From: an uncultured Eubacteriales bacterium
GTDB taxonomy: Bacteria > Bacillota > Clostridia > Oscillospirales > Acutalibacteraceae
Assembly: GCA_958417225.1 (NCBI GenBank)
Contig: CATZCM010000002.1
Coordinates: 1 to 64,000, forward strand
DNA: 64,000 nucleotides
Direction: 5' to 3'
Made by a program: the position numbers and the translations under genes. This document shows, piece after piece, positions 1-8,561 of the stretch (its first letter is position 1; each line of letters starts with the position of its first letter). The notes under the pieces are model-generated. The model worked only from the letters and a program-made list of their open reading frames with translations, ran no database searches and had not been told where the DNA came from.

Positions 1-1
1 A

Positions 2-79
2 AGAGCACAGATGCGGAAAACTAGCGTTGATTGGGGGTGGAACCCTTTTAGATTTTTGCAATCTATTGAGATAAGATAA
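2..79 (+). pseudogene. 3' end of a small secreted-protein gene (copy 1, cut by window edge)
   Basis: The first 26 codons of the window read through to TAA and are almost identical in DNA to the last codons of the gene at 232-717, ending in the same W-x-W-N-P-F-R-F-L-Q-S-I-E-I-R peptide. Similarity stops about ten bases after the stop codon, so this copy lacks the downstream hairpin of the other copies. The 5' part lies outside the window, so I cannot tell an intact gene from a fragment. Confidence 0.6.
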
Positions 80-149
80 AAATATATTACAGTATGGTTC
101 CTTTAAAAATAAACAGCAGTGATTTCGAAAAATTCTGATAAATTTCGCG

Positions 150-189
150 GTGGAGAAAAATCAATCTAAACTGATAACTTTTTCTCCAC
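150..189. repeat. Perfect 11-bp inverted repeat, possible terminator
   Basis: GTGGAGAAAAA and TTTTTCTCCAC form a perfect 11-bp stem around an 18-base loop, between copy 1 and copy 2 of the small secreted-protein family. The stem carries its A and U runs internally and has no T tract after it, so the terminator reading is only tentative; it may instead be an operator or mRNA leader structure for the next gene. Confidence 0.45.
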
Positions 190-231
190 TTATAGTTATA
201 CAAGTATATTTAGAATTTGAAAGGATTGATC

Positions 232-717
232 ATGATGAGTAAACAACCTAAAAAAATATTAATAACAGCACTAATAGCAGGAATTATTCTAGCTGGAGGG
301 ATAATAACTGAACTTCCCACAACAATGAAGGTATGCGCAGTGTACGACAAAGATCTAGAATATGATCCAGATGCAAAACCTAACATAAGGGGAATCCATA
401 ATTTAAAAGATTTGCGTTTAGAAATGAAAAGACTCCATTGGTTTTCCGTGTGCAAGACGTGCTTGGGTGGATTCAACGATGAGGGTACCTTTGGCGTTTC
501 ATCTGAAGAAAAACTTAATGGGAAAAAAAGTGGTAAGTGGATAGTGTACAAATGCTGGGATCGGGCGGACTATGATGTTATAGGTGAGTACGATGATGAG
601 GGAGTTGCTTGCAGAGTATTTTTGCAACTTCTTCAAAAAAGAGCACAGATGCGGAAAACTAGCGTTGATTGGGGGTGGAACCCTTTTAGATTTCTACAAT
701 CTATTGAGATAAGATAA
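232..717 (+). CDS. Small secreted protein, unrecognised family (copy 2, intact)
   Basis: About 161 aa. I chose the ATG at 232 rather than the upstream TTG because GAAAGGA lies six bases before it. The N-terminus is a short basic stretch followed by a hydrophobic segment (about residues 10-30 of the product) and then a hydrophilic, cysteine-containing domain, so it is probably exported or membrane-anchored. The domain has a G-K-K-S-G-K-W-I-V-Y-K motif and a conserved C-terminal block Q-L-L-Q-K-R-A-Q-M-R-K. I do not recognise the family. Two more copies occur nearby, a 3' end at 2-79 and an N-terminally truncated copy at 5408-5635, so the gene has multiplied locally. A hairpin at 739-782 ends the transcript and serves the convergent gene too. 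Confidence 0.7.
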   Translation: MMSKQPKKILITALIAGIILAGGIITELPTTMKVCAVYDKDLEYDPDAKPNIRGIHNLKDLRLEMKRLHWFSVCKTCLGGFNDEGTFGVSSEEKLNGKKSGKWIVYKCWDRADYDVIGEYDDEGVACRVFLQLLQKRAQMRKTSVDWGWNPFRFLQSIEIR

Positions 718-738
718 AAATATATTAAAGCTATAAAA

Positions 739-782
739 AAATTGCATAATTTACAACTTTTCGCATTTACCAAGTTATAAGT
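739..782. terminator. Hairpin between convergent genes, repeated in the window
   Basis: GCATAATTTACAACTT pairs with AAGTTATAAGTTATG around a 12-base loop. It sits between the plus-strand gene ending at 717 and the minus-strand ORF ending at 835. A near-identical, better-paired hairpin is found at 5662-5704 and a related one follows the giant protein gene at 60901-60932. Position and symmetry suggest a bidirectional terminator. Confidence 0.5.
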
Positions 783-834
783 TATGTTTCCTACTTTTAT
801 CTGCATTTTTAAATGTTTTATTTTTTTGAAACAC

Positions 835-996
835 TTAGTACTGAATTTTTTCCTTTAATCTTTTCTTAGAAAAACGCCGTTGCCGATCTTCTTCTAAAAT
901 CAAGTTAAACGTATGATTAGTTGCGTCAAACTCCTTAGAATAATATACTCTAAATAGGAGAAAACCACGATCATCTGATTCATATACTAGCCACAT
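835..996 (-). CDS. Small basic ORF of unknown function (53 aa)
   Basis: The reading frame runs from an ATG at 996 to TAA at 835 and encodes M-W-L-V-Y-E-S-D-D... ending in a highly basic R-Q-R-R-F-S-K-K-R-L-K-E-K tail. A diverged copy of its C-terminal half is at 5759-5880, with the same protein frame kept (T-A-N-H-T-F-N-L-I-L-E), which argues that the frame was once coding. In-frame stops lie just upstream, so it may itself be the 3' remnant of a longer gene. No function can be assigned. Confidence 0.4.
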   Translation of the reverse strand: MWLVYESDDRGFLLFRVYYSKEFDATNHTFNLILEEDRQRRFSKKRLKEKIQY

Positions 997-1052
997 GTTT
1001 TTTTCAGGGCGTACCCCTATTTAGTTTTTCCCGATCGACATCCCTCCAAAAT

Positions 1053-1604
1053 TCACGTGAAGATATTTAATTTTAATCGTTCTACTGTTTCCCGTAACTT
1101 TGATATAGTGGCAATTTGCTTAGGTAGTACACTTTTGTCTTTTGGATCGTCACGTTCAATAACAAGCTTTTCGTATGCATTTTCTTTATATATGTCAGTT
1201 ATGTCTATTTTCTCTACAAAACCAAGTTGAATGTAGTATTCTAACCATATTGGAAGCTTTATTTGTACAGCCTCATTACCATCGTCTACGTTATAAGAAA
1301 ATGCTAGTTGAATTTTTCCCTCATACATTGCAAAATCAGAGACAAGTAAATCCGATTTGTCTACGTTTCCTTTTAAACGTCGGATTTTATCTAAAATATC
1401 AGAAACTAAATCTGTATCATCTGATTGAATAATTGCATTAAATATGTTTTCAGCTGTAATATCCTTCTTCACTATATATTTATGATATGAAAGCTGATTA
1501 TTGATATATGGTAGTGCACGTTTTTCAAATTCATACGGTGTACCATCTGGGTTCATAGGTGACACAAATAATCTCCGTGGTGTATCATAACGGTCAAATT
1601 TCAT
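1053..1604 (-). CDS. Hypothetical protein (183 aa)
   Basis: A soluble, charged protein with no signal peptide or membrane segment; I do not recognise a domain. The ATG at 1604 lies 9 bases beyond the TAA (1616-1618) of a short upstream frame ending in ...D-R-D-T-K-R-S-V-S, and AGAGGAG lies within that frame, so it was probably translationally coupled to the gene now decayed upstream. It sits downstream of an HTH-regulator pseudogene on the same strand, which suggests a former small accessory or phage-like operon. It could be functional or simply the last intact piece of it. Confidence 0.5.
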   Translation of the reverse strand: MKFDRYDTPRRLFVSPMNPDGTPYEFEKRALPYINNQLSYHKYIVKKDITAENIFNAIIQSDDTDLVSDILDKIRRLKGNVDKSDLLVSDFAMYEGKIQLAFSYNVDDGNEAVQIKLPIWLEYYIQLGFVEKIDITDIYKENAYEKLVIERDDPKDKSVLPKQIATISKLRETVERLKLNIFT

Positions 1605-1709
1605 TTCAGCTCTGATTATGAGACACTCCTCTTAGTATCACGATCTATGATAAATCCATCGTTGTCTGGCCAGTTAAGTTTAGGAATACCGTTGTTACTG
1701 AAAATATCT

Positions 1710-2380
1710 CTAATAGGTTTTGGACGCTGAAATCTGAAACGGAACAGATGGAACTTTGATTTCATTAAATTTATCCAGTTCTGCTCAGAATTTTCGATAC
1801 ACTGTAATTTTTGGCATTATGTACCAGCTATTTCAGAAACCCACTTTTGATTTTCGAATAGCGCACCGATAAATCCTTAATTTTATTTACATCACAGCCG
1901 ATAAGTTCTGTTACCGCAGCAATTTCCGGTGATGCCTACATTTCACTTGCCACGAAGGGGGTAACCGTAGCGGTAATTTATTTGGCATCACCCGGCTCTC
2001 TTGTTCCGTTGTGGATACAAAAAATAGCAGATGCATCATAATTTGTATATTGGCACAATTGCGTCAGATTGACATTGAATGTCGAAATAAAGACGTTGAA
2101 GTTCTATCGCGAAATTTCTTTGTCGGTCGATAAAAAATTTTCACAGGGTATGAAAGCTTCTTTGATGGTGTCAACTGTAATATCCGGAAATTTCTTTTGA
2201 CTGGTTATTTGTGTAATGACGTTGTACAATCCATCCAAAGGTTTTGTTCCAAGCTATGATACCCGTCTTTCGTTTTTGTATTGGCTGAAAGATGCAGTTG
2301 AAATACCCGATAAATTGCAAAGTTCTTTTGCTGTGCAGGAAAGAGCTCCATATGCTCATTCAATTTGTGATTAAAACTCG
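1710..2380 (-). pseudogene. Decayed paralogue of the HTH regulator at 38283-40016
   Basis: Read in three frames, the minus strand gives segments that match the 577-aa protein at 38283-40016 in the same order: F-N-H-K-L-N-E-H-M-E (versus FNQMLNKYIE), S-C-T-A-K-E-L...S-G-I-S-T-A-S-F (versus NCTAKDI...SKISTATI), L-C-Q-Y-T-N-Y-D-A-S-A-I-F and N-G-T-R-E-P (versus LCKYTNYDTSTIF, NGTRQP), then K-V-P-S-V-P-F-Q (versus KVPTVPFQ). Several frameshifts and stops separate them and only about the N-terminal 40% is covered. It is a dead second copy of this regulator. Confidence 0.75.
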
Positions 2381-2640
2381 TAACTATTGCCACACTGCGG
2401 TTCATTTAGCAATATTATAATGAATTTCTTTAAAAAATGAAAGAGGATTTCTACGCAAAATTCCAAAAGAGTCAATTGACACTATGGAAAATCTGTTGAA
2501 ATTATACTTTGTAATATGCTAAGATAATGATGTGAAATTCGATATACCCACAAGGTGATAGTAATTCTGTAATTACCACTGGTCGAACAACGTGGCAGAT
2601 AAGTAACTATATCAACGGATTAAAAACTACTGATATTTTT

Positions 2641-3130
2641 ATGCGTCGACAGCCGCAGAAAGGAGCAATCAATATTAAATCTGATTCGAAAAAATTATTA
2701 TCCATGCTGCTCACGCTGTGTATGGTGCTGTTGCTGGTACCATTTACGGTAGACCTCACCGTCATTGATAGGGCCGATTTCACCTTTACCAAACCGTCTT
2801 ACAATGTAGGTGAGATCTCGAAAATATTGGCAATTGCAACAAGCAGCAACGCACACTACACGATTTACGATGAATTAATCAAAGAAGTATCTTACTATTC
2901 TGGCTGTCAGCAAGCATACGCTGACCGTTGTTTACAGTTACGGTGAATGCAGCACCAATTTCGAGATCAAGGCGACGGGCAACACGAATTTGGGCAGAGA
3001 TACGAAGCCTGATAATACTTTTTCTCCACAGGTTGGTGATAACAGCAACCTTGCTTTGTGGTTTGCTCCGCTGGCAGCCAACATATTGGGTTTGGCAGGA
3101 ATCACTGTTTACAGCAAAAGAAAAAATTAA
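2641..3130 (+). pseudogene. Broken sortase-type surface protein
   Basis: An ATG frame from 2641 gives a signal peptide (basic start, then L-L-S-M-L-L-T-L-C-M-V-L-L-L-V-P-F) and an extracellular stretch. The frame fails near 2920, but a shifted frame carries on to TAA at 3130 with a C-terminal sorting-like end: S-P-Q-V-G-D-N-S-N-L-A-L-W, a hydrophobic span and S-K-R-K-N. That tail resembles the LPKTGD end of the gene immediately downstream. The base composition is richer in G+C than neighbouring genes, which suggests transfer from another gut Firmicute. The product is far too short for a surface protein, so internal deletion plus frameshift is likely. Confidence 0.65.
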
Positions 3131-3172
3131 GACAATGGCCTTAAAAAAAGGCTAGATAAAGGAGGAAACCTT

Positions 3173-4966
3173 ATGAAAAATCAAAAAAAAGACCTAAACA
3201 AAAAAATTAAGGAGGGAAAAGTTAGTATGAAATTGAAAACCGCATTTTTGATGTTGTTCATAACAATATTCAGTATCTCAGGCATAATGACAGTAGATTC
3301 TGCAACAATTAGTGATGATGGCAAATATACGTTAATACTAACTAGCAATGAAGAAAATGCTAGTATTGATGGTGAAAGCGGAAAGATTTTAAGATTTAAT
3401 GTCGCAGAAGGAGAAACAACAGTTAAATTATCTGAATTAACAAAGGGAATTGTACCTTTCAATAGAAGAACTGAATTTTCGTATTGGGGAAGTTTTACGG
3501 GCGAAAAAACTAACGAAGAAATAGCGATAACTGATTTTAGCTGGAGTGGTAATTTTGAGGGCAAACCATACACAAATGGATTGACTCTTTATGCAAAATT
3601 TTCTGATAAATTATTACAAGGAACTGGTACGTATTATTTAACACTTGATGCATTTGCTGGTAAAGTACATGGACAAAGCATTGTAAATTTAACAAGTAAA
3701 AGTACTGGATTTAAAACAGTTGATTTAACAAAATATACACCAGTAAGAGAAGGATACACATTTAAAGGCTGGGATTTAGATGGGAAAATTGTAACTTCTA
3801 TTGATTCTAGCTATTTTGCTAATCGTGATTGTGTAACAGTAACTGCTACATATACTCAAGATACTTTTAAAGGTGATGGAATTGTATTAATCTTAAATGC
3901 TAATGGTGGTACTATTGATGGTAAAGCATTTAACAAATATGATTATCTAGGTGGTGGAAATTCAGGAACAAACATGTCACTTTTACCATACATTCCAATA
4001 AGAGAAGGATATACTTTTAATGGTTGGAATACTAAAAAAGATAGTAGTGGTGAAAACTATAAGTATGTTTACTGGAGATTTTGGGATAAGAATGAAGAAA
4101 CAGATAAAGAATTTGAAAAAGATACTTTAATAAAAGAAGAAAGTGGTTATGAAAGATATAAAAATGTAACTTTATATGCTTCTTGGACTAAAATTTCAGG
4201 AGAACCAGGACAACCAATTAAAGAAACAGTAAAGGAAATTCAAAGCACAGGAGAAACAAAAGCAAAAATTGAATTTGCAAAAGAAGTTAGCAAAGACTAC
4301 AAACTAGATATTAAACCAATCGAAGTCAAAAAAGAGTTGGCAGACAAAAATGTAAAAATCATAGCAGACATCAAAGTGTTAGACGGAAACAATGTTGTAA
4401 AAATCAGTGATACCAAAATGAAAATCCGAATTGCACTGCCGGAGGATTTAAAAGGATATGACAAATACGAAGTTGCTTACATTTTAAATGATGAAATTCA
4501 AGAAACAATACCTGCTATGGTAGAAGATGGTTATATTGTATTTGAAACAAGCCATTTAAGTCAATATGGAATCATAGCAACAAACACCGATTTTCACAAT
4601 CACAGTTATGGTACAGCATGGAAGTATGACGAGACAAATCACTGGCACGAATGTGCTTGTGGCAACAAGGCAGACAACGCTGTACACGATTTTAGGTGGG
4701 TTGTTGACAAAGAAGCGACTGAAACTGAGAAAGGCTCTAAGCACGAGGAATGCACTATCTGTGGTTACAAGAAGGCTGCCGTTGATATTTCGGTAACTGA
4801 TTATGAAACCAAGCTGACAGATCAGGGCAATAAGATCGATAATACCACATTGCCTAAAACTGGAGATACAAGCAATATGCTTCTGTGGATCGCATTACTG
4901 TTCGTCAGTGGCGGTGCAGTCATTAGCACCACGGTTGTAAGCAGAAAGAAAAAGTATAACAGATAA
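3173..4966 (+). CDS. LPXTG-anchored surface protein with InlB-type repeats
   Basis: A 597-aa sortase substrate. Two starts have good ribosome sites: ATG 3173 (AAAGGAGG) and ATG 3227 (AAGGAGGG). The second gives a textbook signal peptide (M-K-L-K-T-A-F-L-M-L-F...), so it may be the real one. The mature region contains two Listeria-Bacteroides repeat (Flg_new/InlB B-repeat) units marked by V-R-E-G-Y-T-F-K-G-W and I-R-E-G-Y-T-F-N-G-W, then a beta-rich domain, then a His/Cys-rich H-W-H-E-C-A-C-G module common in gut Clostridia. The C-terminus is LPKTGD, a hydrophobic span and R-K-K-K. It should be exported by Sec and joined to the wall by sortase; no sortase gene is in the window. The C-terminal third has higher GC than the AT-rich repeats, suggesting a mosaic origin. 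Confidence 0.85.
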   Translation: MKNQKKDLNKKIKEGKVSMKLKTAFLMLFITIFSISGIMTVDSATISDDGKYTLILTSNEENASIDGESGKILRFNVAEGETTVKLSELTKGIVPFNRRTEFSYWGSFTGEKTNEEIAITDFSWSGNFEGKPYTNGLTLYAKFSDKLLQGTGTYYLTLDAFAGKVHGQSIVNLTSKSTGFKTVDLTKYTPVREGYTFKGWDLDGKIVTSIDSSYFANRDCVTVTATYTQDTFKGDGIVLILNANGGTIDGKAFNKYDYLGGGNSGTNMSLLPYIPIREGYTFNGWNTKKDSSGENYKYVYWRFWDKNEETDKEFEKDTLIKEESGYERYKNVTLYASWTKISGEPGQPIKETVKEIQSTGETKAKIEFAKEVSKDYKLDIKPIEVKKELADKNVKIIADIKVLDGNNVVKISDTKMKIRIALPEDLKGYDKYEVAYILNDEIQETIPAMVEDGYIVFETSHLSQYGIIATNTDFHNHSYGTAWKYDETNHWHECACGNKADNAVHDFRWVVDKEATETEKGSKHEECTICGYKKAAVDISVTDYETKLTDQGNKIDNTTLPKTGDTSNMLLWIALLFVSGGAVISTTVVSRKKKYNR

Positions 4967-4987
4967 CAGAACAGATTAACCCATGTG

Positions 4988-5023
4988 GTGGCTATCGGAA
5001 ACGGTAGTCGCCGTTGTTTTTTG
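4988..5023 (+). terminator. Rho-independent terminator of the surface-protein gene
   Basis: GTGGCTATCG and CGGTAGTCGC form a ten-pair stem (with G-T pairs) closed by a GAAA tetraloop, followed by a T-rich tract, 22 bases after the stop codon. Confidence 0.8.
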
Positions 5024-5407
5024 AATGGAAAAACTTTTTAGTAAGCTCCGTTTTTCTAAGAAATATTTAAAGAATAGTTGACGGACGGGCGTTCTATATG
5101 TTATACTGTATCCTTTTCTCATAGCGGAGTCCACAACTGAATATCTGAATGAAATTCAAAGCATTCGCCGAAAGAGATTGCGGCTGTGCTGTTCCTAGCA
5201 GTGTTTGCCTGCGAAACGGAAAAAAACAGACATTGAAGGTTTCTGAATTGAAGATCCGGTACATAGTTTCATCAAATGTATGGTAAGAGCTTTTCTCACG
5301 CCGATTTGATGTGCTGTATAGCGGTTTTTTTACCGTTATAGTTGTCGTTCACAGAAAGTTTACAAAATTTCTTTTATCAAAACGGTAAAAAAGTTTCCAA
5401 TTAATAA
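5024..5407. other. Intergenic stretch with remnants only
   Basis: I see no convincing gene. The GC-richer sequence carries short broken frames. A promoter-like pair TTGACG and TATACT with an 18-base gap lies near 5080-5110, but it does not lead to an intact gene. Confidence 0.4.
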
Positions 5408-5635
5408 GTGGGGACAAAAAATCCGAAGATCCTTACTGGAAAAGAAAGTGGCAAGTGGATAGTGTACAAGTGTGGAGAGCGTGCAAACTATAAGATTATA
5501 GGCAAGTACGGTAACGAAGAGGTTGCTTGCAGAGTATTTTTACAACTTCTTCAAAAAAGAGCACAGATGCGGAAACCTATTGATGATTGGAAGTGGAACC
5601 CATTTTTGCTACTAGACTCTATTGCGATAAAATAA
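5408..5635 (+). pseudogene. N-terminally truncated copy of the small secreted protein (copy 3)
   Basis: The 75-codon frame aligns with the last ~70 residues of the gene at 232-717 (K-E-S-G-K-W-I-V-Y-K-C, then Q-L-L-Q-K-R-A-Q-M-R-K, ending in D-S-I-A-I-K) but lacks the signal peptide and first half. The frame opens at a GTG with no proper ribosome site. Without a secretion signal this fragment is very unlikely to function. The repeat continues past the stop through the hairpin and the antisense ORF fragment that follows. Confidence 0.7.
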
Positions 5636-5661
5636 AAGCATATTAAAATTATAAAGAAATT

Positions 5662-5704
5662 GCATAACTTACAACTTTTCACATTTGCCAAGTTGTAGGT
5701 TATG
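5662..5704. terminator. Hairpin, second copy of the 739-782 structure
   Basis: GCATAACTTACAACTT pairs with AAGTTGTAGGTTATGC (one G-T pair) around a 12-base loop. It is better paired than the copy at 739-782 although the genes beside it are truncated. Confidence 0.5.
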
Positions 5705-5758
5705 CTTATTTCTTTTATATGCATTTTTTTATGTCTTATTCTTTTGAAACACTTAGTA

Positions 5759-5880
5759 TCAAATTTTTCCATTTAATCTTTTCTTAGCGAAATGTTGACG
5801 ACGACAATCTTTTTCTAAAATTAAGTTAAATGTGTGATTAGCCGTATCTAATTCTATATCGTAAATGAGAACAATCCGCT
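5759..5880 (-). pseudogene. Fragment of the 53-aa basic ORF
   Basis: The minus strand reads ...D-T-A-N-H-T-F-N-L-I-L-E-K-D-C-R-R-Q-H-F-A-K-K-R-L-N-G-K-I-stop, matching the C-terminal half of the ORF at 835-996. Its 5' half is missing where the ABC-transporter cassette begins. Confidence 0.5.
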
Positions 5881-5900
5881 ATATTTTAAGAGGAGGAATG

Positions 5901-8561
5901 TTATAAATTTTCATTTTTGAGTGCATCGATAGGATTATCTTTTTTTATTTTGTTCATTGAGTAGAGCATAGTTGAGAACACAACTGCAAATATACTCAGG
6001 GTTGCAATTCCAATGGCTGTTAATGGTAAGTGGTATGTGGTTTCATATGATGATCTGACAGCTTTATAAATTAAGTACGTTACAAGAGCAGATACAGGTA
6101 ATCCGAAAATTAGTGCTTTGGAACCATACAATATGCATTCATAGTTCATCATTTTATCAAAGTCTTTTTGTGACATACCGACTGATTTTAGCATTGCAAA
6201 TTCTCTGCGTCTTAGGTTGATATTTGTAGATATGGTGTTAAATACATTAGCTGCTACTATTAGTGAGATCAAAATGATAAAACCATAGGAAAACACTTTA
6301 ATTATGGTTAAAATATTATTTGTTTTTTCTATGGGAGCAGATGAATCATAAAAAGAATAACGGTAAACATCATTTGCTTTTAGAACTGCATCGAGGTTCT
6401 CATAGCTTGCAGCATGTTTATCTGACGTAAGGTAAAAATTGGTGAAATCGAAGCGGTTTCTTAAACTTTCGAATTGCATTGAATAGACATATTCTAGTGA
6501 ACTTTCTGGATAGATTGTTGTTATTGTAGCGTTGTTTGGAATATAAAATGGAGCTTCTGTTATAGTTTTACCTGTTTTCAAAGTTAAGTTTGTATGAGCC
6601 TCATTATATGGTATTTCTAAAATGTCTGTTTCATCATTGTTATTTTGGTAAAGACAGTATAAGGTTCCGTTGTCTTTTGGTTTTGTATACATATACTTGT
6701 ATCCTTCGATTTCTTTAGGAACAAGACATGGAATGTCACACTTATCTTTTAAGATATTTAACTTTTCAGTTTTATTTGTGTTAGAGTTATATTGGTGGTG
6801 ATTATCGAGAACAATTCCAAGAGGTTGTTCATGATTAAAGTAATCGGATTCTTTCAGATTGTACTTAGCTAATAACTTTTTGAACGTTGCGTCGTTGACA
6901 AAACACGTAGAGCACTCAATGTTTTTAATACTTTTGTGATCATGTAGATTAAGGTAATCTTCTGTAAAGTACTCGTTTGATATTGATGTATCAAAGTATG
7001 TATATGTTACATATGCACCATCTGTTACGTATTTATCTGACAATAAAAGTTTTAATATTTCACTTGGATTTTTTCCATTCATATCCTTATTATCCATCCG
7101 TAGGGATAAATCATATTTTGAAGGCGGCATTTCGTAGCTTGCTATTTCGAAAAGATAATCTGTAAGTGCAGAAGCAGATATAAATAAAACAATACTTATG
7201 AAAAGGCTAATGACAGTTGTCCTATATTTCCTTTTACTTCTTTTGTAGTGCTTGCTAGCGATAACTCCAGGTAATCCAAAAAGTTTATATGTAAGTTTAG
7301 GTGTTTTGCTTGGTTTATTTTTTGATTTTATATCCATATTTTGACGAATTGATTCTATTGCAGAAATTTTGTTTATTCGTCTTGAAGGGATCCATGCTGA
7401 AATGAAAATTGTGATAAGAGAAAAAATTGTTGCAATAGCAATCGCTTCCCAGGATATACAAACTTTCATAGGTACATTATAGTTTCCAAACAAATTAGAA
7501 AATTTATCTCCGATAAGGAGTAAAGTTATCCATATACCACTAATACCGACAATTATACCAAGAGGTATCCCTATAGCACTAACGGAAAGAGCTTCAAATA
7601 ATACCGTTTTTCTTAACTGTTTCTTAGTTGCTCCGATTGAGGAAAGTAATCCAAATTGTTTTGTCCTATCGGAAACTGAAATGGCAAATGCATTATAAAT
7701 AAGGAAAATGGATCCAATCATTATAAGGCCGATTACAATTAAGGCTAATTTAATTAACATATTAGTGGCCTGTGTATATGGGGGTATGCTTTCAATAGAT
7801 AATAATGGCATGTTATGTGTTGTGTCATAAAGGTTTAATTCTTCTTCGATTTTTTTAATATTTACTCCTTTGTTTACTTTAAAATATACATTGAAGACAG
7901 TTTCATTTGTGAATTCTTTATCTGGGGCTGTTAATGCTGTGTAAGCAGGGGCTGTAGGTGATTCCCAGCTTGGATACTTATAAGTACCAACAACTGTATA
8001 AGTTCTTGTTTCTTTGATTTCGAAGGTTTCATCATTGTCGAAAAACTTAGTGTTCTGAACTAAGGGCATTTCATCAATAATTCTGTAACCGATATCTAGT
8101 TTAATAGTATCGCCAATTGAATAGTTAACATTGCCATCATAAAAAAAGTTTTCAGGAAGAATTATTTCATTTGAATTTTGGGGAAGATGTCCTGATATTA
8201 AGTCTACAGTAAACATTTGGCAGTATTCATCCATATTGCCACCCATTATGTGTATATAAGGTTTATGGGAATTTTTACTATCAATTTTAGAATACCCAAG
8301 TACTTGGGCATATGAGACTTTCGAAACTTGGTTGGAATTGCTAATGTCATTGTATTTTTGAAACTCGGTAGTAGTTATAGAATCATGCCAATCACCAGTT
8401 TCATGGATGATAAAATTGTGAGCATAGTTTTTCATACTGTAGCAAAATGTTGTTATTGCGCATATCAGTGATACTGATAGCATAACTCCTATGATGGTTA
8501 CGGTGGTTCTGGTTTTGTTCTTTTTTAACGACTGAAGAGTTACTTTATTAAGTACATTCAT
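5901..8561 (-). CDS. FtsX/MacB-type ABC transporter permease, cassette copy A
   Basis: An 886-aa integral membrane protein with two FtsX-like permease units. After an N-terminal membrane segment (about residues 18-38) comes a large extracellular domain (about 45-265) and a three-helix FtsX block with the S-D-R-T-K-Q-F-G-L-L-S-S-I-G-A motif; a second set follows with TM near 450, extracellular domain about 480-735 and R-R-R-E-F-A-M-L-K-S-V-G-M. Such permeases use ATP hydrolysis to act on peptides or lipids outside the membrane. The start codon overlaps the ATPase stop as ATGA, so the two are coupled. The paralogue at 9812-12502 is very similar in the membrane parts but clearly diverged in both extracellular domains. 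Confidence 0.9.
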   Translation of the reverse strand: MNVLNKVTLQSLKKNKTRTTVTIIGVMLSVSLICAITTFCYSMKNYAHNFIIHETGDWHDSITTTEFQKYNDISNSNQVSKVSYAQVLGYSKIDSKNSHKPYIHIMGGNMDEYCQMFTVDLISGHLPQNSNEIILPENFFYDGNVNYSIGDTIKLDIGYRIIDEMPLVQNTKFFDNDETFEIKETRTYTVVGTYKYPSWESPTAPAYTALTAPDKEFTNETVFNVYFKVNKGVNIKKIEEELNLYDTTHNMPLLSIESIPPYTQATNMLIKLALIVIGLIMIGSIFLIYNAFAISVSDRTKQFGLLSSIGATKKQLRKTVLFEALSVSAIGIPLGIIVGISGIWITLLLIGDKFSNLFGNYNVPMKVCISWEAIAIATIFSLITIFISAWIPSRRINKISAIESIRQNMDIKSKNKPSKTPKLTYKLFGLPGVIASKHYKRSKRKYRTTVISLFISIVLFISASALTDYLFEIASYEMPPSKYDLSLRMDNKDMNGKNPSEILKLLLSDKYVTDGAYVTYTYFDTSISNEYFTEDYLNLHDHKSIKNIECSTCFVNDATFKKLLAKYNLKESDYFNHEQPLGIVLDNHHQYNSNTNKTEKLNILKDKCDIPCLVPKEIEGYKYMYTKPKDNGTLYCLYQNNNDETDILEIPYNEAHTNLTLKTGKTITEAPFYIPNNATITTIYPESSLEYVYSMQFESLRNRFDFTNFYLTSDKHAASYENLDAVLKANDVYRYSFYDSSAPIEKTNNILTIIKVFSYGFIILISLIVAANVFNTISTNINLRRREFAMLKSVGMSQKDFDKMMNYECILYGSKALIFGLPVSALVTYLIYKAVRSSYETTYHLPLTAIGIATLSIFAVVFSTMLYSMNKIKKDNPIDALKNENL

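Noticed and set aside
5080..5110. Promoter TTGACG-18-TATACT
   Set aside because: No intact gene follows within reach; kept only as a remark in the intergenic entry.
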